NCBI GenBank assembly: GCA_963082975.1
Contig: OY720349.1
Coordinates: 45,427,962 to 45,491,961, forward strand
Source of the DNA: Labia minor
Taxonomy: Eukaryota; Arthropoda; Insecta; Dermaptera; Spongiphoridae
Length of the DNA: 64,000 nt
Direction of reading: 5' to 3'
A program made the translations under genes and the position numbers. Below, piece after piece: positions 63,400-64,000 of the stretch. The notes beneath the pieces are model-generated. The model saw only the letters and a list, made by a program, of their open reading frames with translations, made no database searches and had not been told where the DNA came from. Position 1 is the stretch's first letter, and every line of letters starts with the position of its first letter.

Positions 63400-63800
63400 A
63401 TGGAGGTCGGACATGACAGAAACTGTAAGCGATATCTTCATATTGCGACGAATAATTTTCAAATCCCCTAGCACCACAGAATTTAAGTTTCTTTTAAGGA
63501 AAATAACTATGATCTAAAAAAATTAATAAATGAACTTAATAATAAAAAAACAAATAAATCAATTAATTTAAATTAATACTATTAATGAATGTATATATTG
63601 ATAATTTATCTATAGTTTTATACCGTTAATTTTTATAAATTGTCTCAAGTCTCTATTTTTGCATTTTCTCAAGTTTCATTAAAATTAAAAATATTCAATA
63701 ATAATCTAGCAATGAAAATAAAATACCAAAATGTAATGATCAAGAAATATTATACTCTATTATAACATATACAATACTTATAAACTATAGGCGGAGGAAA
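63400..63800 (+). repeat. Uninterrupted paralogue of the NUMT-bearing repeat
   Basis: Homologous to 49660-49850 plus 50385-50540 without the mitochondrial insert. Confidence 0.75.
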
Positions 63801-63934
63801 TATTAGGAGATATCATTGCGGGTTCAGGCCAAATCGACCAACATTAATTAAGATATTTTCATTATGACAGATATTAGGAACAAAACCGCGAATTCAATAT
63901 TTCTGTTCACTAATTATTTGTAGACTTTAGTAAT

Positions 63935-64000
63935 CTTCAGAAATAGTTAGGGTTATAAAAGGGAAAAAGCTGCGATAGGCAGGGCACGTGGCAAGAATGG
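63935..64000 (+). mobile_element. Start of another LINE tail, cut by the window end
   Basis: The + strand reads RVIKGKKLR, a stop, then AGHVARM, matching the R-L-R-W-A-G-H-V-A-R-M motif just upstream of the KRPLGRPRTRW tail in this type of LINE. The element continues past the window. Confidence 0.7.

Overview
The window is animal nuclear DNA. It is very AT-rich, its genes are split by short GT-AG introns, and many decayed transposable elements sit in introns and intergenic DNA. Six protein genes are recognisable: the 3' end of a STARD3-type START-domain gene (+, 165-981), ARPC5 (+, 4117-5093), carnitine O-acetyltransferase CRAT (-, 6214-10999), RAB14 (+, 16179-19954), the MORN-repeat radial-spoke gene RSPH10B (-, 24722-38115) and a C14orf119-type gene (-, 43491-43904). 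All except STARD3 appear complete, and every exon junction listed keeps frame. A nuclear copy of mitochondrial atp6-cox3 (49855-50378) reads open only if TGA is Trp; AGA falls at expected Ser positions and AAA at an expected Lys. That is the invertebrate mitochondrial code, so the host is a bilaterian invertebrate that is neither echinoderm nor flatworm. An arthropod is my best guess, but the sequence does not settle the taxon. Layout: genes fill the first 43.9 kb, with intergenic AT-rich DNA between them. From 43.9 kb to the end I see no convincing protein gene. That part holds microsatellites, a tRNA-derived SINE, Helitron-like ends, LINE 3' tails, hAT-type MITEs, the NUMT and several unclassified repeats. 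The genes are ordinary eukaryotic housekeeping genes (sterol transfer, Arp2/3 actin nucleation, acyl-carnitine exchange, endosome-TGN traffic, axonemal radial spokes); I see no pathway joining them. RSPH10B implies motile cilia or flagellated sperm. The most interesting material is repeat structure. A ~1.25-kb inverted duplication (39930-41176) has arms ending in facing canonical Helitron 3' termini fused to LINE tails. A NUMT lies inside a repeat whose uninterrupted paralogue is at 63.4-63.8 kb. Four short hAT-type elements keep 8-bp target duplications and one mariner deletion derivative keeps both inverted repeats. A fold-back inside a mariner relic copies host-transposon flank into both arms. 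I found no evidence of a new defence, toxin or biosynthetic system.
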